Below, in pieces: positions 6,638 through 13,362 of a stretch of DNA of 21,573 nucleotides. The DNA is taken from positions 1 to 21,573 of the IMG/VR virus record IMGVR_UViG_3300010149_000222. One strand, written 5' to 3'. The stretch's first letter is position 1. Each line of letters opens with the position of its first letter. The DNA comes from a virus. The translations under genes were made by a program, and so were the position numbers. Below the pieces are notes generated by a model, which saw only the letters and a program-made list of their open reading frames with translations, did no database searches and was not told the origin of the DNA.

Positions 6638-7288
6638 TTAGAATGTCTTCTTAATAAAGTCTGCGAATGCTGCTTTCTTAACTTCATCCAGCTTGCGTGC
6701 TGGTGATTCTTTGATTGCCTTCTGTGCGGCTTCGATGTGACGCTCGACATAGCGACCATCAACATACAACCATTCAACACCCTCAAGGATGCCATCAACA
6801 AAGCAGTCTGGACCCGATGGGTCGGTTACAATGTCTGCTGCTGTTGCTAGGGTGAAGTCGTTACCAACTTCCATGATGCCATCATGACGTTCTTTTAGTG
6901 TTCCCATACCACGGGATGAAACGCCAAGTTTTACACCACCTTCAAGTAGACCTTTTACAATGTTGCCACATGGGGTGTCTAGGATTTTTGCCTTGCCGAC
7001 ATAGTTGGTTCCGCTTTCACGTAGATCGGTGATCAGGTGAGAAACACGGTCAGGATTGATTTGGCAAGACTGTGGGTGTGTTAGTTCCCCCATTGCTCGA
7101 CCGGTCTTGATGTATTTATCATTGTAATTACGTACAGCATTTTCCATAACTGCCTTTGGATAGACACGACCGTTATGGTTCTTGAGTTCGGACTGTAGGA
7201 AGATACCCTCGATTGAGTATTCTTTCTTACCGTTCTTCTCTTCAGTGATAATCTGTACTTCTTGTTTTTGTTCAGTGATTAGCTTCAA
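6638..7288 (-). CDS. 21: Prohead core protease, gp21
   Basis: 216 aa (T4 gp21 is 212). Serine protease of the T4 prohead/herpes assemblin type. The core region reads GIFLQSELKNHNGRVYP, then GELTHPQS with the likely catalytic H71, and GVSSRGMGTL with the nucleophile among S124/S125. It cleaves scaffold, capsid and internal proteins at [L/I]-x-E sites. The start codon is TTG at 7288 giving MKLITEQ, a usual beginning for this family. AGGA lies 7 nt upstream and there is only a 4-nt gap after the preceding stop. It is in the core-protein operon and is separated from gp22 by an inverted repeat and a late promoter. Confidence 0.94.
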   Translation of the reverse strand: MKLITEQKQEVQIITEEKNGKKEYSIEGIFLQSELKNHNGRVYPKAVMENAVRNYNDKYIKTGRAMGELTHPQSCQINPDRVSHLITDLRESGTNYVGKAKILDTPCGNIVKGLLEGGVKLGVSSRGMGTLKERHDGIMEVGNDFTLATAADIVTDPSGPDCFVDGILEGVEWLYVDGRYVERHIEAAQKAIKESPARKLDEVKKAAFADFIKKTF

Positions 7289-7292
7289 TGTC

Positions 7293-8687
7293 TTATCCTC
7301 GCTGTTTGCGTCGTGCTGCTAGTTGGGCAGCTTTTGCCTTGAGTGCTGCGATCTTCGCGTCACTTGATGCTAGGTCGGCAGATGTTTGTTTTGCCAACTT
7401 TGCTCTTGCTCTGTCTGCTGCTGATTTGAAATTATCCATAGACGATTGTGCTTTTTTCAGGCTATCTTTTGCCTTCTTTAGTCTGTCGTTTGCCTTGGTT
7501 TGTCTTTGTTTTGCACGACGGACATCAGTAGCATCTGCTTCTTCAATGCTCGATTCTTCAACCTTTGCACCAGCACGCCATTGGCGACATGACCAGTAGC
7601 CCGCTGTTGTCTTGTCTTTTTTATCTGCACAGTTATGACGAGCGCGGAAGTTCTTACGACGCTCCGGATCATCCCGCTTGATTTCCATGTTCGGATCGCC
7701 GAAGTTCACCTTGACGATGTTGCCCTTTGCGTTCTTTACATAGACAGAAAACTTTTTAGGACCGCCCGGTGTGCGGAATGGTTTGTTGAGCGGCTTGTCT
7801 GCTTTCTTCTCTTCTTTGATCGGTTCAAGACCATATTCTTTACGCTTCACGTTGAATGCTTTGATTGCTTTCTTACGTGCTGCTGAACCGGGTAGTCCCG
7901 TGGTCATTGCTTTTCGTGCTAGTTTAAGAAACTCTGCATCATTAGTCCAGTCTTTGCCTTCTTCTTTCAGCTTGGTCTTGACCATGTTTGGCTTATCGCC
8001 TTTAGGGTTGCTCTTGTCACGCGATTCGGCGTCTCTTTTTCTGCTCACGGCTGATTTCTTTTCTTTGCTTGACAATTTACCCGCAGATTTAGCAGGGCGA
8101 CATTTAGGGTAGCCCTTACCATCAGCATCTTTTCTGCCGCATGATGGGTGCTTTCCGTCTTTATCTTTTCGGCTGATATCTACCCAATCTTGCTTAGCCC
8201 ATTTACCTAAACCAGAATCTGAATACACACTTTTGTCATCCAGACCCTTCTTACCTTCGCTTACCTTTTCCCAACTGCCACCCTTTGATTTATACCACTT
8301 AGCTGCCCATGCGTTTGCGTATGCACTTGGGTATACATCAAACTTGGATTTAGCTTTGGCGATAGCTTTTTTCCATAGGGCAGGGTTGCTAGGACTGTTC
8401 TTCTCAGTCAGTTGAGTCTCTTCATGTAGGATACGCTTCATCTTTTTGATAGCGTCTTTCTCTGACATTTCACGACCAGCGATTGTTACTGTCTTTCTCT
8501 TTGTGTTGCGGAAAACAGAATGACCAGCACGCTCAAACTTAACAATCAGCTTGTCGATTGCATCACCTTTGCTCATACGATCTTGACGGTCTGCGGCGGC
8601 ATTGAAGCTACCACTGCTGAAGTTGTTCCAGCTAGCAGATTCGTCTAGAAATTTATTCGCGTTGTTGATGGCTTGTGTTATTTTCAT
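7293..8687 (-). CDS. Lys-rich internal/prohead core protein with DUF5872-like domain
   Basis: 464 aa, very basic. The N-terminus MKITQAINNANKFLDE|SAS resembles a T4 capsid-targeting peptide ending in L-x-E. Residues about 101-140 (NPALWKKAIAKAKSKFDVYP, then SAYANAWAAKWYKSKGGSW) and 162-200 (WVDISRKDKDGKHPSCGRK, YPKCRP) form a DUF5872-like unit seen in phage and large-virus proteins. Residues about 305-371 carry a second conserved-looking module (RTPGGPKKFSVYVKN, NFGDPNMEIKRDDPERR, RARHNC, YWSCRQW) with paired His/Cys that could bind metal. The tail (about 388-464) is a Lys/Ala/Gln coiled coil. The gene overlaps the upstream one by ATGA. It is probably packaged in the head core with the DNA; the function is unknown. 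Confidence 0.8.
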   Translation of the reverse strand: MKITQAINNANKFLDESASWNNFSSGSFNAAADRQDRMSKGDAIDKLIVKFERAGHSVFRNTKRKTVTIAGREMSEKDAIKKMKRILHEETQLTEKNSPSNPALWKKAIAKAKSKFDVYPSAYANAWAAKWYKSKGGSWEKVSEGKKGLDDKSVYSDSGLGKWAKQDWVDISRKDKDGKHPSCGRKDADGKGYPKCRPAKSAGKLSSKEKKSAVSRKRDAESRDKSNPKGDKPNMVKTKLKEEGKDWTNDAEFLKLARKAMTTGLPGSAARKKAIKAFNVKRKEYGLEPIKEEKKADKPLNKPFRTPGGPKKFSVYVKNAKGNIVKVNFGDPNMEIKRDDPERRKNFRARHNCADKKDKTTAGYWSCRQWRAGAKVEESSIEEADATDVRRAKQRQTKANDRLKKAKDSLKKAQSSMDNFKSAADRARAKLAKQTSADLASSDAKIAALKAKAAQLAARRKQRG

Positions 8688-9739
8688 TCGTCTTCAACTT
8701 CTGCGTCTTGGACTGGTGAACCCTTAGTAGGCTTTTCTAGCTTGATGTTCTTTTCTTTTTCTTTAGCCTGAGCGATTGATGGCTTACCTTTTTCGCCCGG
8801 CTTTAGTGATGACTTGAAGTTAGCAAAGGATTTTGATGTATCTGCTTGTTGCTTTTCGTCTTCTTTGTCTTCAGCGTCTTTTTGCTTCTCATCATCTGCC
8901 TGCTGCTTTTCGTCTTCTGCTTCTTTCTTCTCTTCGTCTTTGTCTTTTTGCTCTTGCTCTTTCTCTTGCTCTTTCTTTGTGTCTTCTCGATCCTTTTCGA
9001 CCTTCTTCTTCATTGGGTCTTCGTCGGCTTCAGAGAAAGAGTAGATGTACTCAACGTCTTCAACAAAGAACACATCTTCCAGAAATTTATTTAGCTCTTG
9101 TGCCGAGACTTGATAGCGAACAGTGGTGTCTTTGGTGACCTTGGCAATCTTGTCAAGACCATGCTTCTCTACTTGCTGCATGAAGTAGTCAACAGCTTCT
9201 TTCTTATCACCGTCCATCTTCTTGTATGCACGTGTCTTTTTGTATGCATCTTCTGCTTCTTCAATACACTCTTCTGCAAAGAACACATCATAGTCAACAG
9301 AAGTTGCAATGCGAGAAAACCGGTCAAACGTCATTGCGTTTTCACCGGTAATCTGGTTTGATGGGATTGGTAGGAAGTCTTCGTATGCAAGAGTAACGCC
9401 TACACCTTCGTGCTTCTCACATAACCAGTTGATGAAATCATCATTGTCAATCTTTGATTCGAACATGATAGTAGTCGAGCCATCAGTCTCTGTGAAGAAT
9501 GAATCGTTTTTAGAAATCTTGTAGTCACGTAGCTTGTCTGCAAACTCGTATGCAGGAATAGATTCATCAAACTTGACAGCAAACTCAACAGACTCTTTCT
9601 TTGCGAGCTTAGTAGCAGTAGCGTACATGACACTCTTAGCGTCATCGCCGTATTGCTTTTCGAAGTCGCCCTTGTTGCGTTTCATCGCTTTGACGATCTT
9701 CTCTTTTTTGCCTGCTTGTTGTTTGGTCAGTTTTGCCAT
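8684..9739 (-). CDS. Charged prohead core/internal protein (MYATATK motif)
   Basis: 351 aa. The N-terminal 50 residues (KRNKGDFEKQYGDDAKSVMY, then ATATKLAKKE) match a motif I recall from head-core-region proteins of marine T4-like phages. The middle (about 50-230) is a mixed globular part. From about 240 onward it is an extreme Lys/Glu/Asp/Gln low-complexity segment with near-repeats of EDEKQQAD, probably a long helix or disordered tail. The corresponding DNA, about 8840-9010, is rich in CTT/CTC/GTC. The position between portal and gp21, with an ATGA overlap into the next core gene, indicates a core or internal protein. There is no T4 homologue that I can name. Confidence 0.78.
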   Translation of the reverse strand: MAKLTKQQAGKKEKIVKAMKRNKGDFEKQYGDDAKSVMYATATKLAKKESVEFAVKFDESIPAYEFADKLRDYKISKNDSFFTETDGSTTIMFESKIDNDDFINWLCEKHEGVGVTLAYEDFLPIPSNQITGENAMTFDRFSRIATSVDYDVFFAEECIEEAEDAYKKTRAYKKMDGDKKEAVDYFMQQVEKHGLDKIAKVTKDTTVRYQVSAQELNKFLEDVFFVEDVEYIYSFSEADEDPMKKKVEKDREDTKKEQEKEQEQKDKDEEKKEAEDEKQQADDEKQKDAEDKEDEKQQADTSKSFANFKSSLKPGEKGKPSIAQAKEKEKNIKLEKPTKGSPVQDAEVEDE

Positions 9740-9741
9740 AA

Positions 9742-10617
9742 TTACTTTACCAGTTTGAATGCAATGCTTGCTAGTTGTTTAACGGATAGCTTTTCCATTT
9801 TTGCCTTGTTCGCATCACTGACTGCGTTGTAGACTTGCATGATGACGTTTGCTGTGGTTGCGTCAAGACCCTTTTCATGCTGGTGGTTTTTTGCAACACG
9901 ACGGGCTAGATCGATAGCAGTTTCTTTTGCTTCTTTTACAAGAACAACGAATTCATTGTTGCCTTGCTTATGCACTTTGGATTTGACCTTTTTGGCATAC
10001 TTTTCAGCTTCCGCTTTGTTATTGAAGAAGACCGGATATGGTTCCGCTTTCATCTTTCGACCGAAATAGTCACGACCTGTTGCTCTTGGCTTTTCTCCGT
10101 CCCAACGGTCTTTGACATCATACCCGGCATCGTCGTATCGAGCTTCTAGAATCTGCTTTAGTTCTGCTTTGAATTTAGAAACAGGCGCGTCCATTGTTGT
10201 GCTTGCTTTATATGTCTTGCCATTTTTTGTGACTTCAATTCGCTGAACCCAAGTGTTGTATCCCTTTGCCTTAACCGAACCATCAGGCGATGAATAATTC
10301 CACCACTTGTTCTTGTTAGCAAGACGTAGCTTATTCATTGCTGCAATATGCTCGTCTGTGGATTCGGTAATGCCTTGATTCTTAGCAAACTTCAACGCAC
10401 CATCTGCTGATGGGTGTGTACCCAAGTCAAGAGTTTTACCATTGTCAAAGACATGGAACATCTTGTATCGGTCTTGTCCAGACTTAGGCGGTCGCTCGTA
10501 TACTTCAAACGTACCGCCATCTTTTGCCTTGACAGACTTTACCTTCTTCATGCCCTTCATGCTTGATTCGGCAAGAACTTGTTCTGCTTTTCGTAGTGCT
10601 TGTTTTGGATTTGGCAT
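9742..10617 (-). CDS. Putative internal/prohead core protein, basic
   Basis: 291 aa, not recognised beyond its position. The N-terminus MPNPKQALRKAEQVLAE|SSM ends in L-A-E at residues 15-17, a T4 gp21-type cleavage motif at the place expected for a capsid-targeting propeptide. The rest is mixed alpha/beta with many Lys and aromatic residues. Two similar-looking stretches (FEVYERPPKSGQDRYKMFHV and PYPVFFNNKAEAEKYAKKVK, each beta then helix) suggest repeated small domains. The C-terminal about 60 residues are helical and Ala/Lys-rich. It lies in the core-protein operon, 12 nt after the preceding gene and 2 nt before the next. Confidence 0.72.
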   Translation of the reverse strand: MPNPKQALRKAEQVLAESSMKGMKKVKSVKAKDGGTFEVYERPPKSGQDRYKMFHVFDNGKTLDLGTHPSADGALKFAKNQGITESTDEHIAAMNKLRLANKNKWWNYSSPDGSVKAKGYNTWVQRIEVTKNGKTYKASTTMDAPVSKFKAELKQILEARYDDAGYDVKDRWDGEKPRATGRDYFGRKMKAEPYPVFFNNKAEAEKYAKKVKSKVHKQGNNEFVVLVKEAKETAIDLARRVAKNHQHEKGLDATTANVIMQVYNAVSDANKAKMEKLSVKQLASIAFKLVK

Positions 10618-10629
10618 TGTGTTTCTTTC

Positions 10630-11199
10630 TTATCCAGCAGGGCGACCCTTAGAAAAATCAACCTTACCCTTGATCGATGGACCGCGCTTTACACCTTTGT
10701 GCTTGCCATCATCTTCGTTCTCTTCATCTTTTGCACCAGCAGGGCGACCCTTATCCCATTGTACTTTACCCTTGATCGACGGTCCACGCTTTGCAGATTC
10801 TTCTACTTCTTCTTCGTCTTCTTCGTCTTCTTCTTCTACTTCTTCTTCGTCTTCCTGTGCTTCCTCGACTGACTTGCTAATCTTTTCACGACGGTTCTTT
10901 AGATACTCATCGCTTTCGTCTTCGTCGCCATCGTTGTCAACGTCACCGTCTTCTTTACCGACAGCATCAAGAGCTTCTTCTAGCTCTTTATCGTAGTCTT
11001 CGTCTTCCTCTTCTTCTTCTTCTTCTTCGTCACACTTGCGTGCTTCGTGGATACCAGAAGCTAGCTCTTCGCGGCGAGCATCGATAGAGTCTGCTGCTTT
11101 GCTTTTGAGTGCAGTATCAAGTGCTTCTGCAAAGTCGAGTGGTGAACCGTTTTCCACGGCATTCATAAGTTGGTCTACAATTTGTTCGTTGATGTTCAT
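10630..11199 (-). CDS. Acidic prohead core protein (gp67/gp68-like position)
   Basis: 189 aa. The N-terminal part (MNINEQIVDQLMNAVENG, then SIDARREELASGIHEA) resembles the gp68-type prohead core proteins of T4-like phages, which typically show '..RIDe.R.eva..if'. Residues about 57-140 are dominated by Glu/Asp runs. The last 60 residues hold two copies of the block KRGPSIKGKV-xxx-KGRPAG. The position directly after portal is that of T4 genes 67/68, whose products are core components processed by gp21; I-H-E|A at 50-53 is a possible site. AGGA lies about 9 nt before the ATG. The assignment rests on position and the short N-terminal motif; the acidic composition alone would not identify it. Confidence 0.75.
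   Translation of the reverse strand: MNINEQIVDQLMNAVENGSPLDFAEALDTALKSKAADSIDARREELASGIHEARKCDEEEEEEEEDEDYDKELEEALDAVGKEDGDVDNDGDEDESDEYLKNRREKISKSVEEAQEDEEEVEEEDEEDEEEVEESAKRGPSIKGKVQWDKGRPAGAKDEENEDDGKHKGVKRGPSIKGKVDFSKGRPAG
10634..10690. repeat. 57-nt direct repeat, copy 1 (3' end of the acidic core gene)
   Basis: Begins CCAGCAGGGCGACCCTT and ends CGCGCTTT. It matches copy 2 at 10736-10792 with scattered differences in the middle. It encodes KRGPSIKGKVDFSKGRPAG. Confidence 0.85.
10736..10792. repeat. 57-nt direct repeat, copy 2
   Basis: Same start and end as copy 1, encoding KRGPSIKGKVQWDKGRPAG. The two copies are 102 nt apart, in the same frame, and flank a Glu/Asp-rich linker. Confidence 0.85.
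10797..11034. repeat. Low-complexity CTT/GTC triplet tracts encoding acidic runs
   Basis: Two tracts, about 10797-10857 and 10995-11034, consist almost only of CTT, CTC and GTC triplets on the plus strand, that is GAA/GAG/GAC codons on the coding strand. They are in frame and encode the Glu/Asp runs of the acidic core protein. Such tracts can change length by slippage. Confidence 0.7.
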
Positions 11200-11214
11200 G
11201 GTAGTGTTCCTTTG

Positions 11215-12762
11215 TTAATACCTATCGTCTTCGTTTTGACTATAGAATGAGTCGTTCTTTTCGGCTTCAATCTGCTCACGCATTTGAAGGATTTCTGTAT
11301 CGGTCATGCCTAGAATCTTTTTCTGCACGTATTGATGTGAGTAGTAGACCCCGACATATTCTTTGACATCGCCTACCGCACGTAGCTGTTCTTGTAGGAT
11401 GTCAATCTCTTTTAGCTGTGTGAAGAATGAATCGTTCGCAAAGCTGAAGTTGATCTTTCCACGAATCTTCTGCCAGTCTGCCAAGGTGATGACTTTGGTT
11501 AGGACTAGCTGCACACGCAATGCTTGAAGAAACAGTTCAGCAAACTTGTTTCGTAGCACATCAACAAATCGTGCAAACTTAACTTCATCACGGGTAATCT
11601 CTGATGCTCTGCCCAATGACATACCGTTTTCAGGTTGCAATCGTGAGATTGGTACGTTGAGTGACTTGTATAGTTTCTCTTTGAAGTACTGTACGTCTTC
11701 GATGTCACCCAAGTTCTGACCGCCCGGTAGTGAGGTAACTTCTGTACCACGACCACCTTCTCTACGTGGAAACCAGAAGTCATCAGTAATGGTCATGTGC
11801 TTACCATCACTATCAATCGTTCCACTATCAGCATCGTAGATGAGCTTACGACGGTATTTATTCATCTGCTCACGCACGTATTGTGCTGCTTTGCTTGATG
11901 GCAACGCACCAACGTCGATGTAAAATACTCTTCGCTCAGGTGCGCGGGAGAAACGATAGATCACTAGCGAATCTTCCATCATCTTCAACTGGTTGAGTGG
12001 TCGAACTGCCTTGTGCAAGTGACCAACAACACGGTTTGACTTCGAATCAAAAAGACCAGAAGTAACATGCAGGACTGAATCTTTTGGTAGCATGATGTTA
12101 CCAGTTGATGTTCCTGCCATTGCGGGCGATGCTGTCATGTTGACTGTTGCAGCACCGTTCTTCATTTGCAGAGACTGGTCGTATGTGTAGATAGATTCAA
12201 TCTTCTTTGCATACTTGGCTTTTGTCTCTTTGTCTTCGTCTTCTTCAATCTTGGTTATCTTCTTCAAACGTCGCGGGTCAAGGCGGCGCATGTCAAGGAT
12301 ACCACGATCAGGATTATCTTTGTCAATACTAATGTGGTAGCAGATGCGACCATCTACATACCACCGCTTGAACAAATCATGACCGTCTGATGAGAAGTTA
12401 AGCAAATCTAGTACATCTTCGAATGCATCAGAAATTTTATTCTTAACATCATCACTGATCTTAACCATGCTAAGATCAATCGAAACTGGTTGACGGTCTT
12501 CGTTATAAACGATTGCCTCATTGCAAACATCGGTCACTGCGTCATCCACTTCTTGGTGGACAAGCATTGACCGATATCTGTTTATTAGCTGCCCTTCGTT
12601 TTCACGTGAAGCGTCGATTTCATAGGGCGTGCCAAATCTACCACCCGATATAACAACATCGGATTCTGCCATGACATCATCTTGCGCGGTAACCGGCTTG
12701 ATGATCTTTTCATCTGCTTCTTGACTAGATGATTTTTTTAGTTCAAAACCAAAGAGCTTCAT
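11215..12762 (-). CDS. 20: Portal vertex protein, gp20
   Basis: 515 aa (T4 gp20 is 524). Typical portal features are YRSMLVHQEVDDAVTDVCNE near the N-terminus, RRLDPRRLKKI, the very characteristic YRFSRAPERRVFYIDVGALP, EGGRGTEVTSLPGGQNLGDI, and RLQPENGMSLGRASEITRDE towards the C-terminal third. It forms the dodecameric ring at the unique vertex, nucleates prohead assembly and docks the gp17 motor. GGAGA lies about 5 nt before the ATG. The C-terminus is acidic. A 42-nt gap separates it from gp19; a CTAAATAA motif sits at the gp19 stop. Confidence 0.97.
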   Translation of the reverse strand: MKLFGFELKKSSSQEADEKIIKPVTAQDDVMAESDVVISGGRFGTPYEIDASRENEGQLINRYRSMLVHQEVDDAVTDVCNEAIVYNEDRQPVSIDLSMVKISDDVKNKISDAFEDVLDLLNFSSDGHDLFKRWYVDGRICYHISIDKDNPDRGILDMRRLDPRRLKKITKIEEDEDKETKAKYAKKIESIYTYDQSLQMKNGAATVNMTASPAMAGTSTGNIMLPKDSVLHVTSGLFDSKSNRVVGHLHKAVRPLNQLKMMEDSLVIYRFSRAPERRVFYIDVGALPSSKAAQYVREQMNKYRRKLIYDADSGTIDSDGKHMTITDDFWFPRREGGRGTEVTSLPGGQNLGDIEDVQYFKEKLYKSLNVPISRLQPENGMSLGRASEITRDEVKFARFVDVLRNKFAELFLQALRVQLVLTKVITLADWQKIRGKINFSFANDSFFTQLKEIDILQEQLRAVGDVKEYVGVYYSHQYVQKKILGMTDTEILQMREQIEAEKNDSFYSQNEDDRY

Positions 12763-12800
12763 ACGTTCTCCATCATAATATAAAAGTTACTAACTCACGG

Positions 12801-12808
12801 TTATTTAG
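12801..12808 (-). promoter_or_regulatory. Candidate variant late promoter before gp20
   Basis: CTAAATAA on the minus strand (GCTAAATA when aligned to TATAAATA, two mismatches), overlapping the gp19 stop codon and 39 nt before the portal ATG. The same element at almost the same distance precedes gp18. Weak on its own. Confidence 0.25.
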
Positions 12809-13332
12809 CGGCTAGTTACGCCCGTGTGTGTCCAGTACTGATACTGAAGGGTCACAGGGAATTCTTCAATGGTGTCGCCTGATTCGTGTGATAGGTCAAT
12901 TGCACCAACAGATTCGGGATAGCAACCGACGAAGTTGTATGTTTCTGCAACCTTACCCGAACGGTCGAGTTGCTTAACTGTCCAGTCTTGATAGTAGTCA
13001 TCAAGAGATACAGCAGATTCGTTGGACGCAAGACCATTGACAATTTCACTCCATGCTTCGAATGCATTTCTTAGAGCAAAATCGTTTGTGTTGATTACAG
13101 TTAGTTCCCATGCTTCAAATGTACGGTCGCCCGCGATTTTTAGTTGGCGACCACGGTATGGTACTTCAATAGTACCAACTGTTGCCGCAGGGATCGATGC
13201 TGCCTTGATCAAAAACTTCATCTGGTCAACGTCAGCCCCGCCGCCCGGAAACGAACCAGTTACTTCAAAAAGGTTTGGTCGTGCGCCACCGTTACGTAGA
13301 GCTTGTTTAAAGTTATCAATTCTCATAGACAT
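12805..13332 (-). CDS. 19: Tail tube protein, gp19
   Basis: 175 aa (T4 gp19 is 163). N-terminus MSMRIDNFKQALRNGGARPN with FEVTGSFP; then MKFLIKAASIPAATVGTIEV, PYRGRQLKIAGDRTFEAWEL and NAFEAWSEIVNG. These are the gp19 hallmarks: an 'aAsiPaatvg.i.VpyrGR..k.aGdRtFe.W' strand pair. It polymerises into the inner tube of the contractile tail. AGGAGA lies upstream of the ATG at 13332 (a second ATG two codons in is also possible). It has its own late promoter at 13362-13355. Confidence 0.96.
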   Translation of the reverse strand: MSMRIDNFKQALRNGGARPNLFEVTGSFPGGGADVDQMKFLIKAASIPAATVGTIEVPYRGRQLKIAGDRTFEAWELTVINTNDFALRNAFEAWSEIVNGLASNESAVSLDDYYQDWTVKQLDRSGKVAETYNFVGCYPESVGAIDLSHESGDTIEEFPVTLQYQYWTHTGVTSR

Positions 13333-13354
13333 GTTTTTTGTCTCCTGTTAGTTT

Positions 13355-13362
13355 TATTTATA
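13355..13362 (-). promoter_or_regulatory. T4-type late promoter TATAAATA for gp19, overlapping the gp18 stop
   Basis: A perfect TATAAATA octamer 23 nt upstream of the gp19 ATG. The TAA within it is the gp18 stop codon (read GTA-TAA-ATA), so the sheath C-terminus and the tube promoter share bases. Confidence 0.82.

Noticed and set aside
7111-7122. GATAAATA-like late box on the minus strand
   Set aside because: It lies within gp21 coding sequence (NDKYI), has a mismatch and has no gene start at a suitable distance. A similar AATAAATA inside the portal gene near 11855 was rejected for the same reasons.
8814-9094. Plus-strand frames of Ser/Phe/Leu-rich peptides that look like membrane proteins
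   Set aside because: They are the antisense of the Lys/Glu-rich tail of the 351-aa core protein; CTT/TTC triplets create false hydrophobic frames.
10442-10996. Plus-strand Ser-rich 184-aa frame
   Set aside because: Antisense of the acidic core protein's GAA/GAC repeats and of the N-terminal part of the 291-aa gene; no ribosome site or family pattern.
10797-11034. Possible CRISPR or satellite array
   Set aside because: The triplet repeats are coding low complexity (Glu/Asp runs) with no repeat-spacer structure.
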